7,368 nucleotides of DNA from the NCBI GenBank assembly GCA_031261015.1, contig JAISKG010000101.1, forward strand, positions 1 through 7,368, given 5' to 3'. This DNA is from Dysgonamonadaceae bacterium (GTDB lineage: Bacteria; Bacteroidota; Bacteroidia; Bacteroidales; Azobacteroidaceae). Under the pieces are notes generated by a model. The model did not search any database. It saw only the letters and a program-made list of their open reading frames with translations, and was not told where the DNA came from. Below, one piece after another: positions 1 through 6,141 of this stretch. Position 1 is the first letter of the stretch. Every line of letters starts with the position of its first letter. The position numbers and the translations under genes were made by a program.

Positions 1-184
1 TCTTATAAGTCAGTAATAAATATTTAGGTTTTAAGTAAGGTGAAGCTCCGTTTTGGGAAAAACGGAGCTTACTAAATGAAGGAGGCTGGGGAAAGTCTAG
101 TCCTTTTACAATTATTTTCCTGTCTTTGAAAAGCGCATAAGAAATAACTTTCAAATCGCTGTCAGAAAGTTTATCCGGAATAGT
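1..184 (-). pseudogene. Possible degenerate or partial ORF running off the left edge
   Basis: Read on the minus strand, one frame stays open for 61 codons from just after a TAA (185-187) to the window edge. It contains a protein-like run (LSDSDLKVISYALFKDRK), has no ATG, and shows no family I recognise. Just upstream, around 210-270, another minus frame reads KYKERITELKDHD before a stop, which also looks protein-like. Together these would fit an old gene broken by a frameshift and a stop, but chance open frames of this length are common in AT-rich DNA. The tail of the frame passes through the hairpin at 43-70, which is unusual for a real coding sequence. There is no promoter and the TetR-gene terminator lies directly upstream, so expression is doubtful. 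I treat it as a weak remnant candidate only. Confidence 0.2.
43..70. repeat. Perfect 12-bp inverted repeat (hairpin)
   Basis: The arm AAGCTCCGTTTT (43-54) pairs perfectly with AAAACGGAGCTT (59-70) around a 4-nt GGGA loop. Neither strand has a T-run right after the stem, so it is not a standard intrinsic terminator. It could be a processing or stabilising hairpin for a transcript entering from the left, or the relic of an inserted repeat. The rest of 1-270 shows no RNA gene that I can identify. Confidence 0.6.
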
Positions 185-271
185 TTACTCAAAATAATTT
201 TCTATATCATATAGATTGATCATGATCTTTAAGTTCGGTTATTCTCTCTTTATATTTGGCATTGTTTATTA

Positions 272-308
272 AAAAACCGCGCTGTACCTAAGGCACAGCA
301 CGGTTTTT
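272..308 (-). terminator. Intrinsic terminator of the TetR-family gene
   Basis: A 14-bp stem (272-285 with 295-308) encloses a 9-nt loop. The single mismatch on the plus strand becomes a G-U wobble in the minus-strand transcript, so the RNA stem is continuous there and ends in a run of six U (four bases past a GC-rich core). It begins 20 nt past the TetR stop codon. The plus strand also ends the stem in five T, so it may act weakly in both directions. Confidence 0.8.
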
Positions 309-328
309 ACAATTTTAAGGCAAGCCGC

Positions 329-1081
329 TTAGCTCAATTCATTAATGTGCTCTACGCTTAATCCTGTCGCTTCGGCAATGACGGCAACGTCGATGCCTTT
401 TTGTTTCAATCTGATGGCAACATCTTCCATTTTTTGATCGGCTTTGCGTTCCGAGAAAATCCATTCGATCAATTTTTCGATCATGTCTAACATGCGATCG
501 AAGTCTTCTTTCTTGTTCAAATCAATTTCGCAGAACGGCAATACGTCTTTCCGCATAATCAAATAATAGATACCGGCCGATATTAAAGCCATAAACATGT
601 TGAAATCAACACCGGTGCCTTCGAAATAATCCGAATAGAAAGAGGAGAACAAGAAGGTGTTCGCTTCTCTCATCCGTGCCGATTGGCGTGTCATGTCGCT
701 TTTTTCCTGAACTTCCCAAATCAATAATTCTTGGATAACGCGATCGGCATTTACCCGTTTTGCCGTGTTCTTCAGCAATAAAGTCAAAAATCTTTGATAC
801 TTTCCGGTTTGGAAATTACGAATGCTTTTGGCTTCGATGTGCGTCAACCAGTTTTCATACTGTTGGATAAATTCTCTCAATAAACCGTTCAAATTGCCGT
901 ATTTATTGTAGATTACGGGAGGATCGACAGTCGCTTCTTCGGCGATTGCTTTCAAGGTTAAGTTGGAGAAACCAACTTCACTAACTAACTTTTTCACCGC
1001 TTCATCGATGTTACGATCAATGACTAAATTCGTACGACGCATGCGTCTTTCTTTACTTTCGTTTTGCTCTTTCATGTTCAT
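329..1081 (-). CDS. TetR/AcrR-family transcriptional regulator with extra C-terminal tail
   Basis: A 250-residue DNA-binding repressor of the TetR type. The N-terminal three-helix domain spans about residues 18-70, with the helix-turn-helix at about 42-61 (LTLKAIAEEATVDPPVIYNK) followed by YGNLNGLLREF, the usual family ending of this domain. Residues about 78-212 form the helical ligand-binding and dimerisation part, including a hydrophobic stretch at 162-176. The family normally ends near here; this protein continues with a charged linker and a tail at about 219-250 containing IAEATGLSVEHINEL, which looks like the small helical tail found at the C-terminus of Rpn-type and other Bacteroidota proteins. 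The ATG at 1081 is chosen because it sits just downstream of a good promoter; a second ATG two codons on is equally possible. It is alone in its transcription unit. The ligand and targets cannot be read from the sequence, since no efflux pump or enzyme gene adjoins it; autoregulation is likely. Confidence 0.9.
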   Translation of the reverse strand: MNMKEQNESKERRMRRTNLVIDRNIDEAVKKLVSEVGFSNLTLKAIAEEATVDPPVIYNKYGNLNGLLREFIQQYENWLTHIEAKSIRNFQTGKYQRFLTLLLKNTAKRVNADRVIQELLIWEVQEKSDMTRQSARMREANTFLFSSFYSDYFEGTGVDFNMFMALISAGIYYLIMRKDVLPFCEIDLNKKEDFDRMLDMIEKLIEWIFSERKADQKMEDVAIRLKQKGIDVAVIAEATGLSVEHINELS

Positions 1082-1093
1082 AAATGATTAGAC

Positions 1094-1120
1094 TATTATT
1101 TCTTTGCGAAAGTAGTAATA
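1094..1120. promoter_or_regulatory. Candidate TetR operator (27-bp imperfect palindrome)
   Basis: Two 12-nt arms, TATTATTTCTTT and AAAGTAGTAATA, match in 10 of 12 positions around a central GCG. The palindrome covers the -7 element and predicted transcription start of the TetR gene, the classic position for self-repression, and its length is normal for TetR-family operators. Assigning it to this regulator is inference. Confidence 0.5.
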
Positions 1121-1137
1121 ACATTTGGTATATCAAA
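1107..1137 (-). promoter_or_regulatory. Bacteroidota-type promoter of the TetR-family gene
   Basis: On the minus strand a perfect TTTG (-33, plus positions 1134-1137) is followed after exactly 19 nt by TACTTTCG (-7, 1107-1114), one mismatch from TAnnTTTG. The start codon lies 25 nt beyond the -7 box, giving a short leader. The -33 box also sits in a small near-palindrome, TTTGGTATATCAAA (1124-1137). Confidence 0.6.
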
Positions 1138-1176
1138 GTTTATTAATAAAAAATAACGCATATCCTTAAAAAAAGT

Positions 1177-2367
1177 CTATTTTACCCCTAATTCAATACG
1201 GAAAGTGGTTCCTTTTCCACTCTCCGATTTGTAAACGTAGATTTTTCCTTTCCGGTAGGATTCGATGATGCGTTTCACCAGCGATAATCCCAAACCCCAG
1301 CCGCGCTTTTTCGTGGTATAGCCGGGCTGAAACACGGTTTTGAATTTTGATTTGGGGATGCCTTTGCCGGTATCAGCAATGTCGAGAATGATTTTTTTAC
1401 CTTTGATTTGGGCATTGATGCGGATTTGGCCTTGTCCGTCCATCGCATCCACGGCGTTTTTGATGAGGTTTTCGATCGTCCAACCTAAGAGCGATTCGTT
1501 CATCCACACGCAGACGGGAGTTTCGGGGAAATGAGTCGTGATGGAAACTTTCGAGGAAATGCGTCGTTGCATGTAAGCAACTGCTTGCTGGATAGTTTCC
1601 TGTAAGTCCATCGGTTCGGGTTCGGGGTTCGAGCCGATTTTGGAAAAACGTTCGGCGATGATGCTCAAACGTTGCACGTCTTTATCCATTTCGTCCAAAA
1701 GTTGAGGATCCATGTCCTTGGTTTTCAAGTATTCCACCCAAGCCATGAGCGACGAAATCGGCGTGCCCAACTGATGTGCCGTTTCTTTGGATAAACCGAC
1801 CCAGACTTTGTTTTGCTCGGCTTTTTGTGTGCCGGTCAAGGCTAAAAACGACACGATGACGAAGATAGCCATCACGCCTAACTGTATGAAGGGGAATAAT
1901 TGTAACTGTTTCAATACGGTAGAATCGTCGTAGTAAACGTATTGCACCCAATTTTCGTCGGCGCTGATCGGGATAACAATCGGAATCGGTTTGTGTTGAT
2001 TCTTAAATGATTTGATCTTTTTTTGGAGAAAGGCTTGATCATCGCTTTTCGGCAAACGGATATTCCGCGATTCGATTACTTGGCCGGCATCATCCGTCAG
2101 GATAATCGGAATGGTTGTGTTTCCTTGTATTAATTTAGTTAACAGTTCGTTATAATTATTGAATACATCCGGATTAGTCGTTTCCAATAGAGCTTCCGAA
2201 AATAATAACTTTGTAGCTCCCGCCCAATTCTCGATCTTTTTCCGTTCTTCTTCCTGTAATTTATCGACCAACACATTCGTAAACCATACCGAACCGATCG
2301 CAATGATCATGGCGGTCAACAGAAAGGCGTACTTGAATGTTTTTTTCGATTCGTAAGCGCTCGGCAT
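1177..2367 (-). CDS. Membrane sensor histidine kinase (no response regulator nearby)
   Basis: A 396-residue two-component sensor kinase. A short cytoplasmic N-terminus leads into a first membrane helix (about 12-34); a periplasmic sensor domain of about 120 residues follows (35-157), then a second membrane helix (about 158-178). No HAMP domain separates this from the dimerisation helix, whose H-box reads KETAHQLGTPISSL with His198 as the likely phosphorylation site. The ATP-binding domain has an N-box (ENLIKNAVDAM, Asn300/Asn304), a G1 box (DTGKG, 332-336) and a G2 box (GWGLGLSL, 356-363), so it looks fully active. The periplasmic domain matches nothing I can name, so the signal is unknown. 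The ATG follows directly on the TAA of the nuclease gene upstream, and no other promoter is evident, so the two are probably co-transcribed and translationally coupled. No receiver-domain gene is present in the window; its partner must be encoded elsewhere. Confidence 0.9.
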   Translation of the reverse strand: MPSAYESKKTFKYAFLLTAMIIAIGSVWFTNVLVDKLQEEERKKIENWAGATKLLFSEALLETTNPDVFNNYNELLTKLIQGNTTIPIILTDDAGQVIESRNIRLPKSDDQAFLQKKIKSFKNQHKPIPIVIPISADENWVQYVYYDDSTVLKQLQLFPFIQLGVMAIFVIVSFLALTGTQKAEQNKVWVGLSKETAHQLGTPISSLMAWVEYLKTKDMDPQLLDEMDKDVQRLSIIAERFSKIGSNPEPEPMDLQETIQQAVAYMQRRISSKVSITTHFPETPVCVWMNESLLGWTIENLIKNAVDAMDGQGQIRINAQIKGKKIILDIADTGKGIPKSKFKTVFQPGYTTKKRGWGLGLSLVKRIIESYRKGKIYVYKSESGKGTTFRIELGVK

Positions 2368-3132
2368 TTATTTTAATTCTACTACCACCGGACTATGATC
2401 GGAAAAAACGATTTCCTGCAAGATGGCGGCATGTTGTAATTCTTCTTTTAAACTTTCGGTAACGAGATGATAATCAATGCGCCAGCCCAAGTTTTTTTGT
2501 CGCGCGCCGGCACGAAAACTCCACCAACTGTATTGGTTCGGCTCTTGATTGAATACCCGGAACGAATCGATCATTCCCAGCGCAATGAACCGGTCGAACC
2601 ATTCCCGCTCTTCCGGCAAAAATCCGGAAGCTTTCTGATGCCGTTCGGGATGATTGATGTCAATGGGTTTGTGACAAATATTGTAATCGCCGCAGATCAC
2701 CAAGTTTGGGCGTTCTCTGCGCAATCGTATAATATATTGAGTAAACAATTCCAAAAACTCCATTTTCAACGTTTGCCGCGCATCACCCATCGTTCCCGAA
2801 GGAATATATACGCAAACAACTGTGAGATCGCCGAAATCGGCGCGAACCAAGCGGCCTTCGTTATCGAAAAACTCGTTACCGATGCCCGTCGAAGTATAAT
2901 CGGGTTTGATTTTGCTGAAAACGCCTACGCCACTGTATCCTTTTTTGACGGCGGGATGAAGCGCGATATAATTGTATCCCAGACTGTTGAAAGTCATTGC
3001 ATCAATCTGGTCCGGCTGCGCTTTGATTTCCTGCGCGCAGAAAATAGTAGGATTTTCTTTTTCGAGCCATTCAAAAAGGCCTTTGCCGATGGCCGAGCGG
3101 ATGCCGTTTAAGTTATAAGATATGATTTTCAT
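2368..3132 (-). CDS. xth: Exodeoxyribonuclease III / AP endonuclease
   Basis: A 254-residue cytoplasmic base-excision-repair nuclease of the ExoIII/APE1 family. It should cut the DNA backbone 5' to abasic sites and remove blocked 3' ends, with some 3'-5' exonuclease activity. The catalytic set is complete: Asn7 (YNLNG), the metal ligand Glu35 (CAQE), Tyr109 (VYIPSG), Asp149 and Asn151 (GDYN), Asp220 (WRIDYH), and the terminal Asp245-His246 pair (SDHSPVV). Length is normal for the family and there is no added domain. The N-terminus begins right at the first beta strand ([10 protein letters not shown]), which fixes the start. It is the first gene of a two-gene unit with the histidine kinase, reading away from the ribosomal operon, and is preceded by a recognisable promoter. 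The kinase link suggests shared expression but not a proven shared function. Confidence 0.96.
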   Translation of the reverse strand: MKIISYNLNGIRSAIGKGLFEWLEKENPTIFCAQEIKAQPDQIDAMTFNSLGYNYIALHPAVKKGYSGVGVFSKIKPDYTSTGIGNEFFDNEGRLVRADFGDLTVVCVYIPSGTMGDARQTLKMEFLELFTQYIIRLRRERPNLVICGDYNICHKPIDINHPERHQKASGFLPEEREWFDRFIALGMIDSFRVFNQEPNQYSWWSFRAGARQKNLGWRIDYHLVTESLKEELQHAAILQEIVFSDHSPVVVELK

Positions 3133-3160
3133 TGACTTCTCTTGTTTTTGAATGATGTTA

Positions 3161-3168
3161 CAAAGGTA
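3161..3168 (-). promoter_or_regulatory. Promoter -7 box for the nuclease-kinase unit
   Basis: The minus strand reads TACCTTTG, a perfect match to the Bacteroidota TAnnTTTG box, 28 nt upstream of the nuclease ATG. The -33 element is weak: the nearest T-rich match (TTTT, plus positions 3191-3194) lies 22 nt away, slightly longer than the usual spacing. Confidence 0.6.
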
Positions 3169-3250
3169 CTAATTTTTTGTATAATCTGCTAAAATTCCAT
3201 GTCGGTTTCATTGTATTCCGGTTTTTTCCTCAATTTTACATACCATATTA

Positions 3251-3281
3251 TTTTATTATCCGGTATTTTTTTATACCTTTG
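3251..3281 (+). promoter_or_regulatory. Promoter of the DUF177-rpmF-fabH-era-der operon
   Basis: TACCTTTG at 3274-3281 is a perfect TAnnTTTG -7 box, followed by C. A TTTT at 3251-3254, one base from the TTTG -33 consensus, lies at exactly 19 nt spacing. Transcription should begin near 3288, which places it past any earlier in-frame ATG and supports the GTG start at 3310. Confidence 0.65.
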
Positions 3282-3309
3282 CACGGTTTTTCTAAAGATA
3301 GAAATAGTT

Positions 3310-3882
3310 GTGGGTAAGTTTGATGTGTACAGAGTCGATTTAAAAGGCATGCATACAGATGTTCTTAAGCAGGAATATTTGTTGGATAATCAATATTTTG
3401 CCAATATCGGATCTGAAGATTTGCAAAGAGGAAAAGTCCATGCTTCGGCGACAATTACCCGCACGGCAGACGTGTTTAAGTTTGATTTCCATATTTACGG
3501 AACCGTGGTGATTCCTTGCGACCGTTGTTTAGACGATATGGATTTTCCGGTGGATATTACGCCGCATCTGATCGTAAAATTCGGAAAAGATTATTCCGAA
3601 GAAAGCGACGAAATTGTGGTTATTCCCGAAGCGGAAGGTATGATCAATTTGGCTTGGTTCCTATACGAATTTATTGCTTTGGCGATTCCAATCAAGCATG
3701 TGCACGCGCCGGGAAAATGCAACCGGCAAATGAGTTCCAAGCTGAAACAGCATACGCCCAAAGGCGACGATGATGATTCGTTTGATATGGACGACAGCGA
3801 ATCTCTACTGATCACAGACGATGACGAAGCGCCGACTGATCCGCGCTGGGACATACTGAAAGAATTAAAAGACGAAAATTAA
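3310..3882 (+). CDS. DUF177 (YceD-like) protein linked to 23S rRNA / ribosome biogenesis
   Basis: With a GTG start this is a 190-residue protein beginning VGKFDVYRVDLKGM, the usual opening of Bacteroidota DUF177 proteins. The frame is open back to an ATG at 3199, but that would add 37 hydrophobic residues encoded by T-rich promoter DNA, and the predicted transcription start lies downstream of it. The core has the conserved CDRCLDDM motif (Cys70, Cys73) and a third cysteine in GKC (Cys137), a possible metal-binding set. The C-terminus is strongly acidic (a DDDD run and several Asp-rich stretches) and ends in the familiar DPRWDILKELK. DUF177/YceD genes sit beside rpmF across bacteria, and plant and bacterial members have been tied to 23S rRNA accumulation; the exact biochemical role is not settled. 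It is the first gene of the operon, with rpmF 21 nt downstream. Confidence 0.88.
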   Translation: MGKFDVYRVDLKGMHTDVLKQEYLLDNQYFANIGSEDLQRGKVHASATITRTADVFKFDFHIYGTVVIPCDRCLDDMDFPVDITPHLIVKFGKDYSEESDEIVVIPEAEGMINLAWFLYEFIALAIPIKHVHAPGKCNRQMSSKLKQHTPKGDDDDSFDMDDSESLLITDDDEAPTDPRWDILKELKDEN

Positions 3883-3903
3883 TTATCTAAATAAAAAAAT
3901 AAA

Positions 3904-4095
3904 ATGGCACATCCCAAACGAAGAATTGGTAAAACCAGAAGAGACAAAAGAAGAACGCACGATAAAGCGATTGTTCCTCAATTAGCACTCGATCCGACTA
4001 CCGGCGAATATCACTTGTATCACCGTGCACATTGGTACGAAGGAAAATTGTATTACAAAGGCAAAGTCATTATCGACAAAGCCAAAGAAGCGTAA
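3904..4095 (+). CDS. rpmF: 50S ribosomal protein L32 (cysteine-free form)
   Basis: A 63-residue, basic ribosomal protein. The start [22 protein letters not shown] is the conserved rRNA-binding N-terminus of bacterial L32. Many L32 proteins carry a zinc ribbon of two CxxC pairs; here the region reads [23 protein letters not shown] with no cysteine at all, so it cannot bind zinc in the usual way. Flavobacterium-like L32 proteins have the same TTGE-HLYHRA-W-EGK-YY layout and usually retain one cysteine, so this is a lineage-type C-minus form and not a broken gene. The start is preceded by A-rich sequence (AAATAAAAAAATAAA) without a Shine-Dalgarno site, as is normal in this phylum. fabH follows after 26 nt. 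Confidence 0.96.
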   Translation: MAHPKRRIGKTRRDKRRTHDKAIVPQLALDPTTGEYHLYHRAHWYEGKLYYKGKVIIDKAKEA

Positions 4096-4121
4096 ATTCA
4101 CATTATTAAATACGGAACTTA

Positions 4122-5123
4122 ATGAGTAAAGTTCGTGCAGTTATTACGGGTGTAGGAGGCTATGTTCCTAATTACCGGCTGACTAATGCCGAATTGGAAA
4201 AGATGGTCGATACGTCGGACGAGTGGATTCTCCAGCGAATCGGTATTAAAGAACGAAGAATTCTGAAACCCGAAGAGGGGCGAGGTATTTCTTATCTGGC
4301 GGTAAAAGCCGTAGAAGATTTGAAACGCAAACACGATTTCGATCCTCTCTCGGTGGAAGCAGTTGTTTTCGCCACTTCTACTCCCGATTATATTCTGCCT
4401 AATTCCGCAGCCCTAACGGCCTATCGCACAGGTCTGACACGCGCATTTTGCTTCGACATAGAAGCGGCTTGCAGCGGTTTTATCTACGCTTTGGAAGTAG
4501 CCGAAGGATTTATTACTTCCGGTAAATATAAAAAAGTATTAGTGATCGCCGGTGACATACTTTCCATCCTGGCCAATTACCAAGACCGCAATACTTGTCC
4601 GATTTTTGGCGACGGTTGCGGTTGCGTCATGCTGGAGGCAACCACCGAAGAAGTGGGAATGATGGATTCGATCTTGCGTTCCGACGGAAGTATCCCGGAG
4701 CATTTGCATGTTGCCGCCGGCGGGTCATTCCGTCCGACGTCGCATGAAACAGTCGATCAACGGCAGCATTACATTTACCAGGAAGGCCGGGTCGTGTTCA
4801 AGCACGCCGTTTCCAATATGGTCAGTGTTTGCGAAGAAATTGCTAAGAGAAATAATTTAACGGGACAAGACATTGACTGGATTGTTCCTCATCAAGCCAA
4901 TTTACGGATTATCGACGCTGTGGCTCAGCGTTTGGATGTTTCCCGCGAAAAAGTGATGATCAATATTGAGAAATTCGGCAATACCAGTGCCGGCACTATT
5001 CCGATTTGCTTGTGGGAATGGGAACCGCGCCTGCGCAAAGGCGACAATATTATTCTGACTGCTTTCGGCGCCGGTTTTACGTGGGGCGCAACTTATTTAA
5101 AATGGGGCTATGACCCAACATAA
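4122..5123 (+). CDS. fabH: Beta-ketoacyl-ACP synthase III
   Basis: A 333-residue thiolase-fold enzyme that starts type II fatty acid synthesis by condensing an acyl-CoA primer with malonyl-ACP; branched primers are also possible in this phylum. The catalytic triad is complete: Cys117 in IEAACSGF, His257 in VPHQAN and Asn287 in KFGNTSAGT. The C-terminal [10 protein letters not shown] glycine motif is present and length is typical. The loop usually written GDGAGA reads GDGCGC (residues 164-168), an uncommon but probably harmless swap. The N-terminus ([17 protein letters not shown]) matches the family start, supporting the ATG chosen. It lies between rpmF and era, a conserved arrangement in Bacteroidota, and its last 14 nt overlap the start of era, so the two are probably translationally coupled. 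Confidence 0.97.
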   Translation: MSKVRAVITGVGGYVPNYRLTNAELEKMVDTSDEWILQRIGIKERRILKPEEGRGISYLAVKAVEDLKRKHDFDPLSVEAVVFATSTPDYILPNSAALTAYRTGLTRAFCFDIEAACSGFIYALEVAEGFITSGKYKKVLVIAGDILSILANYQDRNTCPIFGDGCGCVMLEATTEEVGMMDSILRSDGSIPEHLHVAAGGSFRPTSHETVDQRQHYIYQEGRVVFKHAVSNMVSVCEEIAKRNNLTGQDIDWIVPHQANLRIIDAVAQRLDVSREKVMINIEKFGNTSAGTIPICLWEWEPRLRKGDNIILTAFGAGFTWGATYLKWGYDPT

Positions 5124-6000
5124 GTCCGGATTTGTCAATATTGTAGGAAATCCGAATGTCGGTAAGTCCACGTTGACCAACCTTTTGGTGGGCGAGAAAT
5201 TGTCCATTATCACTTCCAAAGCGCAAACCACCCGTCACCGGATTATGGGTATCGTCAATACCGACGAGATGCAAATTGTTTATTCCGATACGCCGGGCGT
5301 GTTGCGGCCTAATTACAAATTGCAGGAAAACATGTTGAATTTTTCCGAATCGGCCTTGGGCGATGCGGATGTATTGGTATATGTCACCGATATGATCGAG
5401 AAAATCGACAAAAACGATTTTTTCCTGCAAAAAGTTCAGAAAACACAATCTCCTGTTTTGCTGGCTATTAACAAAATAGACCTCAGCAATCAAAAAGATT
5501 TGGAAAAAAAAGTGGCCGAATGGCAGCGGATTTTACCTCAAGCCGAAATTATTCCGATTTCAGCCACCAATCAATTCAATGTCGAATATTTACAAAAACG
5601 CATCGAAGCCTTGATTCCGGAATCTCCACCTTACTTTGAAAAAGACGCTTTGACTGATCGTCCGGCGCGTTTTTTCGTAACGGAAACCATCCGCGAAAAA
5701 ATCCTGCTGTATTATCAAAAAGAAATTCCCTATTCGGTCGAAGTGATCGTGGAAACTTTTGAAGAAAAGACCGATTTGATCAGCATCCGAGCTGCAATTA
5801 TTGTGGAACGAAATTCCCAAAAAGGTATTATCATCGGAGATAAAGGCATGGCAGTCAAAAAAGTAGGTTCGATGGCGCGAAAAGATATCGAACGTTTTTT
5901 TGATAAGAAAGTTTTTCTCGAATTATTTGTAAAAGTAGAGAAAGACTGGCGCAATCGAGATAATTTGTTGCGGAGTTTCGGTTACAAATTAGACCGATAA
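5110..6000 (+). CDS. era: Ribosome-assembly GTPase Era
   Basis: A 296-residue GTPase that binds the 3' end of 16S rRNA and helps mature the 30S subunit. The G domain motifs are all present: G1 GNPNVGKST (13-21), the G2 region around Thr40-Thr41 ([10 protein letters not shown]), G3 DTPG (60-63), G4 NKID (121-124) and G5 SAT (151-153). The C-terminal type II KH domain follows, at about 200-285, with its GDKG loop at 243-246 and the closing [18 protein letters not shown] seen in Era proteins. The start ATG lies inside the fabH end in another frame; starting there puts the first beta strand ([15 protein letters not shown]) where the family has it. A second ribosome GTPase, der, follows after 141 nt containing a palindromic repeat. 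Confidence 0.97.
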   Translation: MTQHKSGFVNIVGNPNVGKSTLTNLLVGEKLSIITSKAQTTRHRIMGIVNTDEMQIVYSDTPGVLRPNYKLQENMLNFSESALGDADVLVYVTDMIEKIDKNDFFLQKVQKTQSPVLLAINKIDLSNQKDLEKKVAEWQRILPQAEIIPISATNQFNVEYLQKRIEALIPESPPYFEKDALTDRPARFFVTETIREKILLYYQKEIPYSVEVIVETFEEKTDLISIRAAIIVERNSQKGIIIGDKGMAVKKVGSMARKDIERFFDKKVFLELFVKVEKDWRNRDNLLRSFGYKLDR

Positions 6001-6025
6001 TTTATATAAAAAATATATATCATTC

Positions 6026-6104
6026 CGTCATTGCGAACGGAGTGAAGCAATCCAGAATATAAATTTTTAATGGATTGCTTTGGGCTAACGCCCTCGCAAT
6101 GACG
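6026..6104. repeat. Dispersed palindromic repeat (CGTCATTGCG...AAGCAATCC type)
   Basis: The left arm (6026-6054) and right arm (6071-6104) share perfectly paired outer (CGTCATTGCGA) and inner (AAGCAATCCA) blocks. Between these blocks the two arms differ in sequence and length: 8 nt on the left, 13 nt on the right, the latter holding a small GGGCTAACGCCC hairpin. A 16-nt AT-rich centre joins the arms. From general knowledge, closely similar CGTCATTGCGAG...GAAGCAATCC elements occur in many copies in diverse bacterial genomes; they look like MITE- or REP-type sequences with no coding capacity. No clear target-site duplication is visible and no T-run follows, so it is not an obvious terminator. 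Confidence 0.8.
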
Positions 6105-6141
6105 TGTTATAATACTTTTACATCAATGAAATTATATAATT

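Noticed and set aside
43..70. Hairpin as an intrinsic terminator
   Set aside because: The stem is perfect but no T-run follows on either strand, so only a generic inverted repeat is claimed.
164..172. Inverted-repeat or CRISPR-like structure in the left intergenic region
   Set aside because: No regularly spaced repeats are present there; only the single hairpin and the TetR terminator can be supported.
2467..3111. Long plus-strand open frame (214 codons) opposite the nuclease gene
   Set aside because: It is antisense to a gene with a complete catalytic motif set, its translation resembles no family, and it has no promoter; it reflects the codon pattern of the real gene.
3199..3309. N-terminal membrane segment on the DUF177 protein
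   Set aside because: The hydrophobic residues come from T-rich promoter DNA upstream of the likely GTG start.
4611..4631. FabH GDGCGC loop as evidence of lost activity
   Set aside because: All three catalytic residues and the C-terminal glycine motif are intact, so the substitution is noted only as a variant.
6113..6120. Separate promoter for der (TACTTTTA)
   Set aside because: The -7 match has a mismatch at the important final G and no TTTG lies at the right distance upstream; read-through from the operon is more likely.
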